64,000 nt of DNA, taken from assembly GCF_019972315.1 (NCBI RefSeq), contig NZ_BLIZ01000001.1, forward strand, positions 620,001 through 684,000, in the 5' to 3' direction. Both the position numbers and the translations under genes were made by a program. Source of the DNA: Geobacter sp. AOG1 (GTDB lineage: Bacteria > Desulfobacterota > Desulfuromonadia > Geobacterales > Geobacteraceae). Positions 7,727-16,330 of the stretch are shown piece after piece. Numbering within the stretch: position 1 is the stretch's first letter; each line of letters begins with the position of its first letter. The notes under the pieces are model-generated. The model saw only the letters and a list, made by a program, of their open reading frames with translations. It was not told where the DNA came from and searched no databases.

Positions 7727-10654
7727 TCAGGCCTGATAACCCGCCATGGGGAGAATGACGGTCGCTGTAGTTCCCCTGCCTGGGCTGGAATCGAACTCGA
7801 GAAAGCCCTTGTGCTCCTTGAGTATGGAATCGGAGATGTAGAGTCCTAGCCCCGTTCCTCCTTCGGCTAGCTTGGTCGAGAAGAACGGCTCTTTCAGCCG
7901 CGCCAGAATCGTGGCATCCATCCCTCTCCCCTCATCCCGCACCGTTATTGATATGGTCCCGCTGTTGACGTCGCTGGATGTGGTGACGAAAACGCCGGCC
8001 CGCTTGTCAGTGAGGGACTGCAGGGCATTCACTATCAAATTGATGATAACCTGCTCTATCTGCTGGCCGTTACCCCAGGCCAGGGGAAGATTTTCGGCCA
8101 GCGTCATCTGGAAATTGTCAGTGCGGACATGAATGTGGTGCCAGAGGATTGAGGCGGCATTCCGGATGAGGTGATTGACGTCGATCTCGCTGTGCAGGCC
8201 GCTCTTTTCCTCCCGCACATAATCTCTCATGTTCTGTATGATGGCGGTAATACGTCGGGAACCTTCCGTAATACCGTTCAAAAGTCTCGGGGCGAAGTCG
8301 CGCATCTTCGAAAATGGTATCCCCCGCAACGTGAAGTCGCCATCTTCCCCAAGTGCCTTGACCAGCACCGGCTCCGCATCATGCCAGACGTCGGCCATCA
8401 TGGCAGCGTTGACGGATATGCAATTATTGGGATTGTTGATCTCGTGAGCGACGCTGGAGGCAAGCATGCCGATGGATGCCATCTTGTTGGTATGTATCAG
8501 TTTCGCCTGGGTCGCGCGGACTTCATCCTCCAACCTCATTTTCTCGGTGATGTCCCTGATGGAACAGTGGATGATGTATTCGTCTCGAAGCCTCAGGATT
8601 TTTGCCCGGATGGCGATGGAGAGGATACTGCCATCCTTTCTGGCCATGGTCGCACTGTGCAGTTGGAAGGCGTGGCTGTGATCGTCGGTCGGGATCTGTT
8701 CGATCAACATGCGGAAGTCGTCGGGATCGATGAAAGAGGAAGGGGTAAGATACCGGAGCTCGTTCACCCGGTAACCGGTGAGGTCCTCGGTCGCCGGGTT
8801 GGCATCGATTATGGCCAAATTGTCGAGTCTTACCAAGAGAATGGCATCGTCATTCTGGGAAAAGATGCGATGGAAACGGTCTTCACTTTCCCGGAGTGCA
8901 TCCTCCGCCCGTTTATGTTCGGTAACGTCGAGGATTACCCCCACGAGCCCCTCCACGTGGCCATCTTCGGAGAAAAAGGCAGCTTTGTTGAAGGTGACGT
9001 CGTGTAGAGTGCCGTCGGCATAAACGACGGAAGCGTCATACACCTGGATGCCGGGGCTGGCAATAAGAGCGTCATCCATTTCCCGATAACGATCGGCCAG
9101 GTCGGGCGGTGCCAGATCGTATACCGTCTTCCCCACCACCTCTTCCCGCGTTCGCCCCAGGTAGGCTTCAAAAGCGGTATTGCAGCCGGTATAGCGACCA
9201 TCCCTGTTCTTGTAGAAGACTGGACTCGGAATGGTGTCGATCAGGGTCTGCAGGAAGTTCAGCTGGCTCCGGAGGTTTGCTTCAAACTCCTTGTGCCTGG
9301 TGATGTCGAGGAACGAGACGATACTCCGGCTCGTGCCGGGGATGAGGTTTACATGGGCAAGGATGTTACGCCGTGAACCATTGCGATGAATGGCTTCGCA
9401 CTCATAGGTAGTGGGTGCCGATAAGGGATCGATGCGGCGGTTCCGGTGGTAGACGAGCATCCGCTCCCGGTTCTCCGGCGTGACGAATACCGTCCAGCTG
9501 CACACTCCCTCCACTTCCTCGCGTGAATAGCCGGAAAGCCTGATGAACTCCTCGTTGACCAACGATACGGTGGTATCCTCCTCGCTTACGAAGGTGGCGG
9601 TACCGGTGGTATTGAAGAGGATTCGGTACTGCTCCTCGGAAGCACGCAGAGCCTCCTGGGTCAGGGTAAGATCGGTGACGTCGTAGTGCTGGATAAAGTA
9701 GCCGATGACCTCCTCCCCTTCGCCCAGGTGGGGGATATAGGCGGTCTGCAATATCTGCCTGCTGCCGTCCTTGTGGAGGTGCTGATGGGTGAAGAGAACC
9801 GCCTCTCCCTCAAGAGCCCGCCGGATATGTTCTTCCCGTGAGGAGAAAAAACCATCGCCGACCACCTCTTTCACCATCTTGCCGGCAACTCCTTCCTTGC
9901 TCTCCCCGAATAATTCTTCATAGCGGCTGTTGGCAAAGAGGTAGCGCATTTCCGTATCCACGTAGGCGATACTGGCGGGAACCGAGTCAATGATAAGTCT
10001 GAGCCGGTTGGCCGTCTCTTTCTCCCTGGCCTCCGCACGGACCCTTTGCCGGAGCATCCCCCAGGCAAATGCGATCAGCAGGATTTCCAGCAGGATTGCG
10101 CCGACTATGACTTCGATCATAAGATGGGAATAGTTGGCAAAAAAGTCACTTTTCTTTACCCCGACGTAGAGGGCGCCTATTGTCTTGCCGCTGCGATCCC
10201 GGATCGGATCGTAGGCGGTGAAATAGGGAATACCGAGGATCGGAGCCTCACCACGGTAGGGCCGGTTTTGCCTGAAGATGGCATCGTAGGCGGGGCCGAC
10301 AAGCCTGGTACCGACGGCCCGACGGCCGTCTTCCGTCAACACGTTGGTCGATACCCGCGTATCTCCCATGAAGATGGTTGCCGTCCCACCGAAGATATCC
10401 TTTACCTTGTCGGGAAGTTCGTAATTGTCGTTGATCACGTAGTTGCCGGCCAGAAGCCTGCCGTCGACGATCCGGAAGTCGCTCCCCTCGGCCAGGAGGA
10501 GTTGCCAGAAGGTGCGGATGGCCTGTTCTTGTTCGACTTGTGCTGTCTGCAGGGCCTCTGAGCGCATCTGAACCAGGAACAGGAGGGTGTTGAAGAGAAC
10601 GGCAAGGGTGACGATGAAACTGCTGAGGAAGAACAGGTTGAATCTGATTTTCAC
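7727..10654 (-). CDS. Membrane sensor histidine kinase with Cache and multiple PAS domains
   Basis: A 975-residue kinase starting at a GTG (10652-10654 on the complement) with GGGAGGA upstream. Order: membrane helix about 7-28; periplasmic single Cache-type sensor about 30-175; second helix about 180-202; a series of about four PAS domains (for example RLIIDSVPASIAYVDTEMRYLFAN, LQTLIDTIPSPVFYKNRDG, FHRIFSQNDDAILLVRLDN); then the dimerisation/phosphoacceptor helix with VAHEINNPN (His about 735); and the ATPase domain with N-box INLIVNALQSL, DEGRGM and GGTGLGLYIS. It is divergent from the sigma-54 response regulator at 10907, its likely partner. The periplasmic ligand is unknown. Confidence 0.9.
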   Translation of the reverse strand: MKIRFNLFFLSSFIVTLAVLFNTLLFLVQMRSEALQTAQVEQEQAIRTFWQLLLAEGSDFRIVDGRLLAGNYVINDNYELPDKVKDIFGGTATIFMGDTRVSTNVLTEDGRRAVGTRLVGPAYDAIFRQNRPYRGEAPILGIPYFTAYDPIRDRSGKTIGALYVGVKKSDFFANYSHLMIEVIVGAILLEILLIAFAWGMLRQRVRAEAREKETANRLRLIIDSVPASIAYVDTEMRYLFANSRYEELFGESKEGVAGKMVKEVVGDGFFSSREEHIRRALEGEAVLFTHQHLHKDGSRQILQTAYIPHLGEGEEVIGYFIQHYDVTDLTLTQEALRASEEQYRILFNTTGTATFVSEEDTTVSLVNEEFIRLSGYSREEVEGVCSWTVFVTPENRERMLVYHRNRRIDPLSAPTTYECEAIHRNGSRRNILAHVNLIPGTSRSIVSFLDITRHKEFEANLRSQLNFLQTLIDTIPSPVFYKNRDGRYTGCNTAFEAYLGRTREEVVGKTVYDLAPPDLADRYREMDDALIASPGIQVYDASVVYADGTLHDVTFNKAAFFSEDGHVEGLVGVILDVTEHKRAEDALRESEDRFHRIFSQNDDAILLVRLDNLAIIDANPATEDLTGYRVNELRYLTPSSFIDPDDFRMLIEQIPTDDHSHAFQLHSATMARKDGSILSIAIRAKILRLRDEYIIHCSIRDITEKMRLEDEVRATQAKLIHTNKMASIGMLASSVAHEINNPNNCISVNAAMMADVWHDAEPVLVKALGEDGDFTLRGIPFSKMRDFAPRLLNGITEGSRRITAIIQNMRDYVREEKSGLHSEIDVNHLIRNAASILWHHIHVRTDNFQMTLAENLPLAWGNGQQIEQVIINLIVNALQSLTDKRAGVFVTTSSDVNSGTISITVRDEGRGMDATILARLKEPFFSTKLAEGGTGLGLYISDSILKEHKGFLEFDSSPGRGTTATVILPMAGYQA

Positions 10655-10906
10655 GGGGAGTCCTCCCGACTGAGGTTTGCACGGTGCTTGAGGGGGAAGG
10701 AAGAGGAGCGGTTCGTTTAATGAGAACTATACTGTTTTCTGTGACCCGAAGAAAAGCAAAATGTACCTGATGAGCAGGAAATAATCGTCTGCTTCATGCA
10801 TTCATCCGTTTTGCCAACCGGTCTGTTTGAAAGCATCCTCTATGGGAGTTTGGTCTTGTGCTGGCGGTGACATTTGGCTACAATCTAACTCCCAAGGAGG
10901 CTGATT

Positions 10907-12313
10907 GTGGGAACAGACCTTTCAAATTCGCCGGCCATAATCCTCGTCGATGACGAACAGGACATCCTGTTCAGCTATGAGGTGATGCTCCAGGGGGCCG
11001 GGTTCGACAATATCCTTACCTGTGCCGACAGCAGGAAGCTTCTTCCTCTGCTGGCGGAGCGCGAAGCGGGGGTTGTGGTGCTGGACCTGCAGATGCCCCA
11101 CCTCACCGGAGCGGAACTTCTCCAGGAGATAACTGCCAACTACCCCCACGTGCCGGTGATCATCGTCACCGCCGCCAACCAGCTCGAAACCGCCGTGGCG
11201 TGTATGAAGGCCGGCGCCTTCGATTACCAGGTGAAGCCGGTGGAAATCAGCAGGCTGGTGGGTGGGGTGAGGAAGGCTCTGGAGATGAATGCCCTGCGGC
11301 GCGAGATCACCTCCCTCCGGGAATCCCTTCTTTCCGGACAGGTGCGCAACCGGCAGGCATTTGCCGCCATCCTCACCCGCAGCCCCAAGATGCAGGCGGT
11401 ATTCGGCTATCTCGAAGCCATAGCCGCCACGGACCAGCCGGTCCTGATCACCGGGGAAACCGGTGTCGGCAAGGAACTTTTAGCCCGTGCCGTCCACACA
11501 CTCAGCGGCCTTGCCGGCGATTTCGTGGCGATCAACGCCGCCGGGCTCGACGACCTGATGTTTGCCGACACGCTCTTCGGTCACCGGAAAGGGGCCTTTA
11601 CCGGAGCAGGGGAGGCCCGCGAGGGGATGATCGCCCGGGCCGCCGACGGCACCCTGTTTCTGGACGAGATCGGCGACATGAGCCCCACTTCCCAGGTGAA
11701 GCTGCTCCGACTCCTCCAGGAGGGTGAGTATCATCCCCTCGGGGCCGATCGACCGGTGCCGAGCCGGGCGCGCATCGTCGTTGCCACCAACCAGCATCTT
11801 GAGCGGCTGATTGCCGACGGGGCGTTTCGCAAAGACCTCTATTATCGTCTCTGCGCCCATCAGGTGGAGATTCCGCCGCTCAGGGAAAGGCGGGAAGACA
11901 TCCCCCTCCTGCTGGAGGCGTTCCTCCAGGAAGCTGCCCGCACGCTCCGGAAAGAGAAGCCGGTTTACCGCCCCGAACTTCTCACCCACCTGTCCGTCTA
12001 TCACTTTCCCGGCAACGTGCGTGAACTGAGGGCCATGGTTTTTGACGCCGTAACCCGCCACAATGAAGGAAACCTGACACCGGCCGCGTTTCGCAAAAAT
12101 CTTGGCACAACGCAGGCGCCGGCCATCGACCCGGTCCCATCCGGGGCACCGGAACGGGATTTTGCCGTAACCGGCCGGTTTCCGAAGATCAAGGAGATGG
12201 AACAGTACCTCATCGAGGAAGCCCTCCGGCTTGCCGGAGGGAATCAGGGGGCGGCGGCGGCCCTCCTCGGCATGACCCGCCAGGCGCTAAACAAGAGACT
12301 GTGCCGTATGTAA
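10907..12313 (+). CDS. NtrC-family sigma-54-dependent response regulator
   Basis: A 468-residue activator with a GTG start at 10907 behind AAGGAGG (10894-10900). An N-terminal receiver domain (phospho-Asp D60 in VVLDLQMP) is followed by a sigma-54 AAA+ domain with Walker A ITGETGVGKE, the sigma-54-contacting loop GAFTGA intact, and Walker B GTLFLDEIGDM. A Fis-type helix-turn-helix lies at the C-terminus (GGNQGAAAALLGMTRQALNKRL). It is divergent from the Cache/PAS kinase. Downstream lies a candidate sigma-54 promoter with repeated TTTGTCGC motifs, suggesting that it activates the chemotaxis operon next door. Confidence 0.92.
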   Translation: MGTDLSNSPAIILVDDEQDILFSYEVMLQGAGFDNILTCADSRKLLPLLAEREAGVVVLDLQMPHLTGAELLQEITANYPHVPVIIVTAANQLETAVACMKAGAFDYQVKPVEISRLVGGVRKALEMNALRREITSLRESLLSGQVRNRQAFAAILTRSPKMQAVFGYLEAIAATDQPVLITGETGVGKELLARAVHTLSGLAGDFVAINAAGLDDLMFADTLFGHRKGAFTGAGEAREGMIARAADGTLFLDEIGDMSPTSQVKLLRLLQEGEYHPLGADRPVPSRARIVVATNQHLERLIADGAFRKDLYYRLCAHQVEIPPLRERREDIPLLLEAFLQEAARTLRKEKPVYRPELLTHLSVYHFPGNVRELRAMVFDAVTRHNEGNLTPAAFRKNLGTTQAPAIDPVPSGAPERDFAVTGRFPKIKEMEQYLIEEALRLAGGNQGAAAALLGMTRQALNKRLCRM

Positions 12314-12356
12314 CCGCTCCTTTTCCCCTGCAATTCCCTCCCTGCCCTCTACAAAT

Positions 12357-12472
12357 TGCGACATTTGTCGCACCCATCCTTTTTGTCGCAGCCTCACCAC
12401 TCTCCCATTATTTCATCATGTTATGTCATTTCCGTGAACCGGGCGGACACTGACGCGTCACACTTTTGTCGC
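12357..12472 (+). promoter_or_regulatory. Repeated TTTGTCGC motifs, candidate enhancer sites
   Basis: The 314-bp gap between the sigma-54 activator and the chemotaxis operon contains TGCGAC-ATTT-GTCGCA, a perfect 6-bp inverted repeat (12357-12372). Further TTTGTCGC copies lie at 12383-12390 and 12465-12472. Spaced copies upstream of a sigma-54-like promoter fit activator binding sites. The assignment to the neighbouring regulator is inference. Confidence 0.5.
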
Positions 12473-12480
12473 TGGCCTGA

Positions 12481-12496
12481 CGGCAGCACCATTGCG
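12481..12496 (+). promoter_or_regulatory. Candidate sigma-54 (-24/-12) promoter
   Basis: CGGCAGCACCATTGCG has the invariant GG (12482-12483) and GC (12494-12495) with the required 12-position offset and a TTGC block. It departs from consensus at the first T and at the bases just after GGCA. It would start transcription near 12507, ahead of the HD-GYP gene. Confidence 0.5.
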
Positions 12497-12627
12497 TAAC
12501 ACGTCAATATTACGCACTAAATATGCATGACCTCGCTGGCATGCTCCGTGCTCTATGGCATAGGTCGGAAGAGAGTTTCGTTATCGGAAAGGCCTTTGCC
12601 CGGCCGGCGGTTGAGAGGAGATGGCAG

Positions 12628-13749
12628 ATGGTACAGCGTGGTGCCGGCAGTGTCATGGTGGTCGACGACGATCCATTGTTACTGGAGACGGCTTCACTGC
12701 TTCTCAGCAGTCACGGCTTTGCCGTTTCCTCGTATTTGGACGGTCGCAAGGCGCTGGAGGCGTTCCGTAAAACGCCGACCGACGTGGTCCTGACCGATGT
12801 GAACATGCCGATCGTCAACGGCTTCCGGCTCCTGGAAACAATCCGCACCTTCGATACGGAAACACCCGTGATCTTCATAACTGGAAATGCCGAGTTCGAC
12901 GTGGCGGTGCAGGCCATCAAGCTGCAGGCATTTGAGTTCATCGTCAAGCCGTTTTCAGGGCCAGGCCTGATCAGCGTCGTCGAACGGGGAATCAGCTGCA
13001 AGCGTCTCGCCCAAGGCAAGAACAGGGAACGGGACGAACTGAAAATGACGGTGGAGCACCGGACCGAGGAGTTGGCCACGGCGTTGCGAAGCCAGCAACG
13101 AATGAGCCGTGAAATCATCGAACGCCTGACCACGGCGGCCGAACTGCGCGACGAGGATACCGGCCGACATATCGGCCGGATCGGCAGCTACGCCGGCGTA
13201 CTCGCGCAGGCCATGGGGATGTCCGACGGTTTCGTCGACACCATCACCTGTGCCAGCGCCATGCACGACATCGGGAAGATCGGCATCCCCGACGCCATCC
13301 TGTTCAAGCCGGGGAGTCTCACCCCGAAGGAGTTCGAAGTCATCAAGATGCACACCGTAATCGGCGGACATATCCTGCGTGATGCATCCCATCCCCTCAT
13401 GCAAATGGCGGCCGTCATCGCCCTGACCCATCATGAACGATGGGACGGGACCGGTTATCCGAAGGGGCTTGCCGGCGAGCAGATCCCCCTGGCGGGGAGG
13501 ATTGTCATTCTGGCGGACCAGTACGATGCGCTCAGAAGCCGGCGGGTGTACAAGCCGGCCCTCGATCATGAAGCCGCATGCCGCATCATCTGCGATGGGG
13601 ACGGCCAGACCCGCCCAGATCACTTCGATCCGGGGGTACTGCAGGCCTTTCACTCAACGGCCGGCTGTTTTGCCGAAATCTTCGACGCCGACCATTCCTC
13701 CTGCGGAACCAACCAAAGCATGCAACCAGCGGAGGTCATCTTGCCGTGA
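12628..13749 (+). CDS. Response regulator with HD-GYP domain (c-di-GMP phosphodiesterase type)
   Basis: I place the start at the ATG at 12628, preceded by GAGGAG (12615-12620). A longer in-frame start at 12523 would lie almost at the predicted transcription start. The 373-residue product has a receiver domain (D57 in VLTDVNMP) and a coiled linker. Its HD-GYP domain carries [19 protein letters not shown] and [14 protein letters not shown], the metal-binding and GYP signatures of c-di-GMP-cleaving enzymes. The last 60 or so residues diverge from the usual family end. It is the first gene of the chemotaxis operon; its stop overlaps the next start (TGATG). Confidence 0.88.
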   Translation: MVQRGAGSVMVVDDDPLLLETASLLLSSHGFAVSSYLDGRKALEAFRKTPTDVVLTDVNMPIVNGFRLLETIRTFDTETPVIFITGNAEFDVAVQAIKLQAFEFIVKPFSGPGLISVVERGISCKRLAQGKNRERDELKMTVEHRTEELATALRSQQRMSREIIERLTTAAELRDEDTGRHIGRIGSYAGVLAQAMGMSDGFVDTITCASAMHDIGKIGIPDAILFKPGSLTPKEFEVIKMHTVIGGHILRDASHPLMQMAAVIALTHHERWDGTGYPKGLAGEQIPLAGRIVILADQYDALRSRRVYKPALDHEAACRIICDGDGQTRPDHFDPGVLQAFHSTAGCFAEIFDADHSSCGTNQSMQPAEVILP

Positions 13750-15602
13750 TGAACTCCGCCGCCACCCGAGCAGACAGCTATCCCGATCATTCCCGGGAAG
13801 GTTGCGGAAATGGGGATTCGTGCCATAGTCACACCACGATCCGACCCTCATCCGGACGGCTGCCGTTCCAGTGGCCGATTACCCTTGACCGGACTATTGG
13901 AGAACTGAAGCGGTTACCGGTACTGTCAGAAGAGAAGTTTCTCCAGGCGGGAGCCAATCTCCGGGTCCTTGTCGGACAGCTGAGGGACATTGAGCAAAGC
14001 GCGGCAGCAGCCGGACAGCTTATGGCAGACGAGGGGACACAAACCGCAATCCGTGAGCTGGAGGATGTTCTCGACCGGATGGAGAGCCATTTCCACGGAA
14101 CAGACAAGGTCGCCGAACGGGCCGGCTGTTCGCTCGCCGGAATACTCGGGGAACTGGATACCATTCATCGGTTGATGAATACCTTCAAGGAACAGGTGGG
14201 AAACCTCCGCATGCTGAAGATCCTCACCAACATCCAGAGTGCATGCCATGGCGGGCACGGAGCCGGGTTCCGCAATGTCGCCACCGACATCAACACCCTT
14301 TCCGGGAACATCCAGGCAAAATCTTCCGCCATCATCTCCCGGATCAAGTGGCTCCACGGGGATCTTGATAAGGCGGTTTCCATGGCCGGAGAACTGGGTA
14401 AAAGCCAGAAACACCTGGGCCACAAGGTAGTTACCGCCATTCGACACAATATCGCCTCCCTTGCCGGCATGCACACCAACTGCTCCGGTGGAGCGCAGGA
14501 TGTTTCCGGCCGTTCCGCAAAGATTGCCCGTGATGTGAGCGAGGTTGTGGTCTCGCTGCAGTTCCAGGACATAACCCGCCAGCAGATGGAACATGTCAGT
14601 GAAACGCTCGTTACCCTGCAGAAGCGCATCGCTGCCAACGGAGAGCCCGTTACGGCCGGCGAGGCCGCCGAACTTTGTGCCCTGCAGATGGCCCAGCTCA
14701 GCAACAGCCGCGATGAGCTGATGGCCGCCATAAATCGTATAACGGCGAGCCTGTCGGGGATTTCCCAGGAAGCAACTACGACCGCAACCAATGCCCATGG
14801 CCTGTTTCGCCAGGCCGACCAGGTCGGACATGCGTCCCTCAGGGATATCGAACATGGGCTGGCATCGGTCGTCAGCGCTTTTGCAGATAACGTGGCAACA
14901 AACGGCAGGCTGAACGACATCATGCTTGCCGTGACAAAGGCCATGACGGAAATCAATACCTTTGCGGAAGATATCGAGTACCTGGGATCCGAAATCAGGC
15001 TGATCGCCCTGAACGCCATCATCAAGGCGGCCCAGGCGGGGAAGGACGGCGCCGCCTTCGGTGTGATCGCCGAGACGGTCAAACACTTGTCGGAGGATAT
15101 CTGCCGACAGGCTGCCGCCATCACCGCTTCAATCCATGCCATCACCCGGCACGTGACAGACCTGCAGCACGATCTTGCCGAGGGAGCGGAGGAGGAAGAC
15201 ACAGCATCGGACGTGGAGTTGCGCAAGGATGAACTGGCGGCGGCCATCGCCCGCATCAGGGAGGTCACGACTGCCGTGACCGGCCTCTTGGCACGGACCG
15301 ACGAGGCATCGGCCGGTCTCGCGGCCACCATTGAAGATATCCGGACATCCCTGGACAGCAGGGAAATGGTGGCAACCCTCCAGAGAGAGGTCCTCTCTCC
15401 TCTCCATCATCTTGTGGCGACAGGGCGCTCCTGCAGTGAAAACGGGGCTACCGGCATGATTGACGGACTGGCACAGGTAGAGGATCGGTACACGATGCAG
15501 AGCGAACGCAAGGTCCACCAGCTGTTTGCGGTCAGGGGGGAACGAAACACTGACACCCCCGCGACTGGGGAACATCTGGGGGACAACGTTGAATTCTTCT
15601 AA
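13749..15602 (+). CDS. Soluble methyl-accepting chemotaxis-like protein
   Basis: The ATG at 13749 overlaps the previous stop; GGAGG lies at 13731-13735. The 617-residue product has no membrane helix and no signal peptide. It is mostly helical, and residues about 460-500 read EYLGSEIRLIALNAIIKAAQAGKDGAAFGVIAETVKHLS, the degenerate equivalent of the MCP signalling tip (canonical [18 protein letters not shown]). It is thus likely a cytoplasmic receptor or a receptor-derived scaffold that contacts CheA/CheW. The divergence at the tip leaves it uncertain whether it signals to CheA in the normal way. Confidence 0.78.
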   Translation: MNSAATRADSYPDHSREGCGNGDSCHSHTTIRPSSGRLPFQWPITLDRTIGELKRLPVLSEEKFLQAGANLRVLVGQLRDIEQSAAAAGQLMADEGTQTAIRELEDVLDRMESHFHGTDKVAERAGCSLAGILGELDTIHRLMNTFKEQVGNLRMLKILTNIQSACHGGHGAGFRNVATDINTLSGNIQAKSSAIISRIKWLHGDLDKAVSMAGELGKSQKHLGHKVVTAIRHNIASLAGMHTNCSGGAQDVSGRSAKIARDVSEVVVSLQFQDITRQQMEHVSETLVTLQKRIAANGEPVTAGEAAELCALQMAQLSNSRDELMAAINRITASLSGISQEATTTATNAHGLFRQADQVGHASLRDIEHGLASVVSAFADNVATNGRLNDIMLAVTKAMTEINTFAEDIEYLGSEIRLIALNAIIKAAQAGKDGAAFGVIAETVKHLSEDICRQAAAITASIHAITRHVTDLQHDLAEGAEEEDTASDVELRKDELAAAIARIREVTTAVTGLLARTDEASAGLAATIEDIRTSLDSREMVATLQREVLSPLHHLVATGRSCSENGATGMIDGLAQVEDRYTMQSERKVHQLFAVRGERNTDTPATGEHLGDNVEFF

Positions 15603-15614
15603 CAGGAGCGGCGC

Positions 15615-15959
15615 ATGAAACTGAAGGTGACACTGCATGAATCTACCCATGAACCGGTCACGGCCATGATCGGACTGGCGGGGAGCGTGACGGTCAGGGA
15701 AAGCGTGGAACTCAGGGAGGCCCTTGTCAGTGCTTTGGCTGCCGCCGACAAGGTACTCCTCGACGTGGGGGGGATCACGGAGACGGACCCTTCGTTTTTT
15801 CAGCTGCTCTGCTCCGCACGGCAGACGGCGGAGGCAGAGGGGAGAGAGCTGGCGCTGGCACCCGGACATTCCGATGCCTGTGGGGAGGCGGCCCTGGCAG
15901 CGGCGTTTCCTTTCGACGGAAGTTTCACACCAGGGGAAAAACCCTTGAGGGAGGAGTGA
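15615..15959 (+). CDS. STAS-domain protein (anti-anti-sigma-like)
   Basis: A 114-residue single-domain protein with the STAS pattern (GSVTVRESVELREAL, then KVLLDVGGITETDPSFFQLLCSAR). The usual phospho-site motif D-S/T-S-G is replaced by TDPSFF, with one serine still in place. STAS proteins of this size commonly sit in chemotaxis operons of deltaproteobacteria, but their partner is not obvious here because no anti-sigma-type kinase is nearby other than the His-less kinase at 20645. Its stop overlaps the region of the next gene's ribosome site. Confidence 0.75.
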   Translation: MKLKVTLHESTHEPVTAMIGLAGSVTVRESVELREALVSALAAADKVLLDVGGITETDPSFFQLLCSARQTAEAEGRELALAPGHSDACGEAALAAAFPFDGSFTPGEKPLREE

Positions 15960-15964
15960 AGACA

Positions 15965-16330
15965 ATGAGCAGAACAATTCTGGCAATTGACGATTCGGCA
16001 AGCATCCGCATGATGGTTTCCTTTACCCTGAAGGAGAGCGGCTACCGGGTGATCGAGGCGAAGGACGGCCTTGACGGTCTCGACAAGCTCCGGGGTGAGA
16101 CGGTGGACATGGTCATCACCGACCTGAACATGCCGAAAATGGACGGGATCGACCTGGTCCGGGGAATCCGCCAGAATCCGGGTTCCCGCTTCACACCGGT
16201 CATCATGCTGACGACCGAGTCGCAGGACGTCCGGAAGCACGAGGCGAGGGCCGCGGGCGCGACCGGCTGGATCACCAAGCCGTTCCGGCCGGAACAACTG
16301 CTGGCCGTCGTCAGGAAAGTCCTGGGATGA
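15965..16330 (+). CDS. cheY: CheY-like single-domain response regulator
   Basis: I choose the ATG at 15965 with GGGAGGAG (15949-15955) upstream; a GTG at 15956 in the same frame is possible. The 121-residue product is a bare receiver domain starting MSRTILAIDDSAS, with D9/D10, phospho-acceptor D53 (VITDLNMP), T at LTTE and K at ITKPF. Its stop overlaps the cheA start by 4 bp (ATGATAG), so CheA is its likely kinase. It could be a motor-binding output or a phosphate sink; a second, closely similar CheY lies at 22078. Confidence 0.9.
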   Translation: MSRTILAIDDSASIRMMVSFTLKESGYRVIEAKDGLDGLDKLRGETVDMVITDLNMPKMDGIDLVRGIRQNPGSRFTPVIMLTTESQDVRKHEARAAGATGWITKPFRPEQLLAVVRKVLG

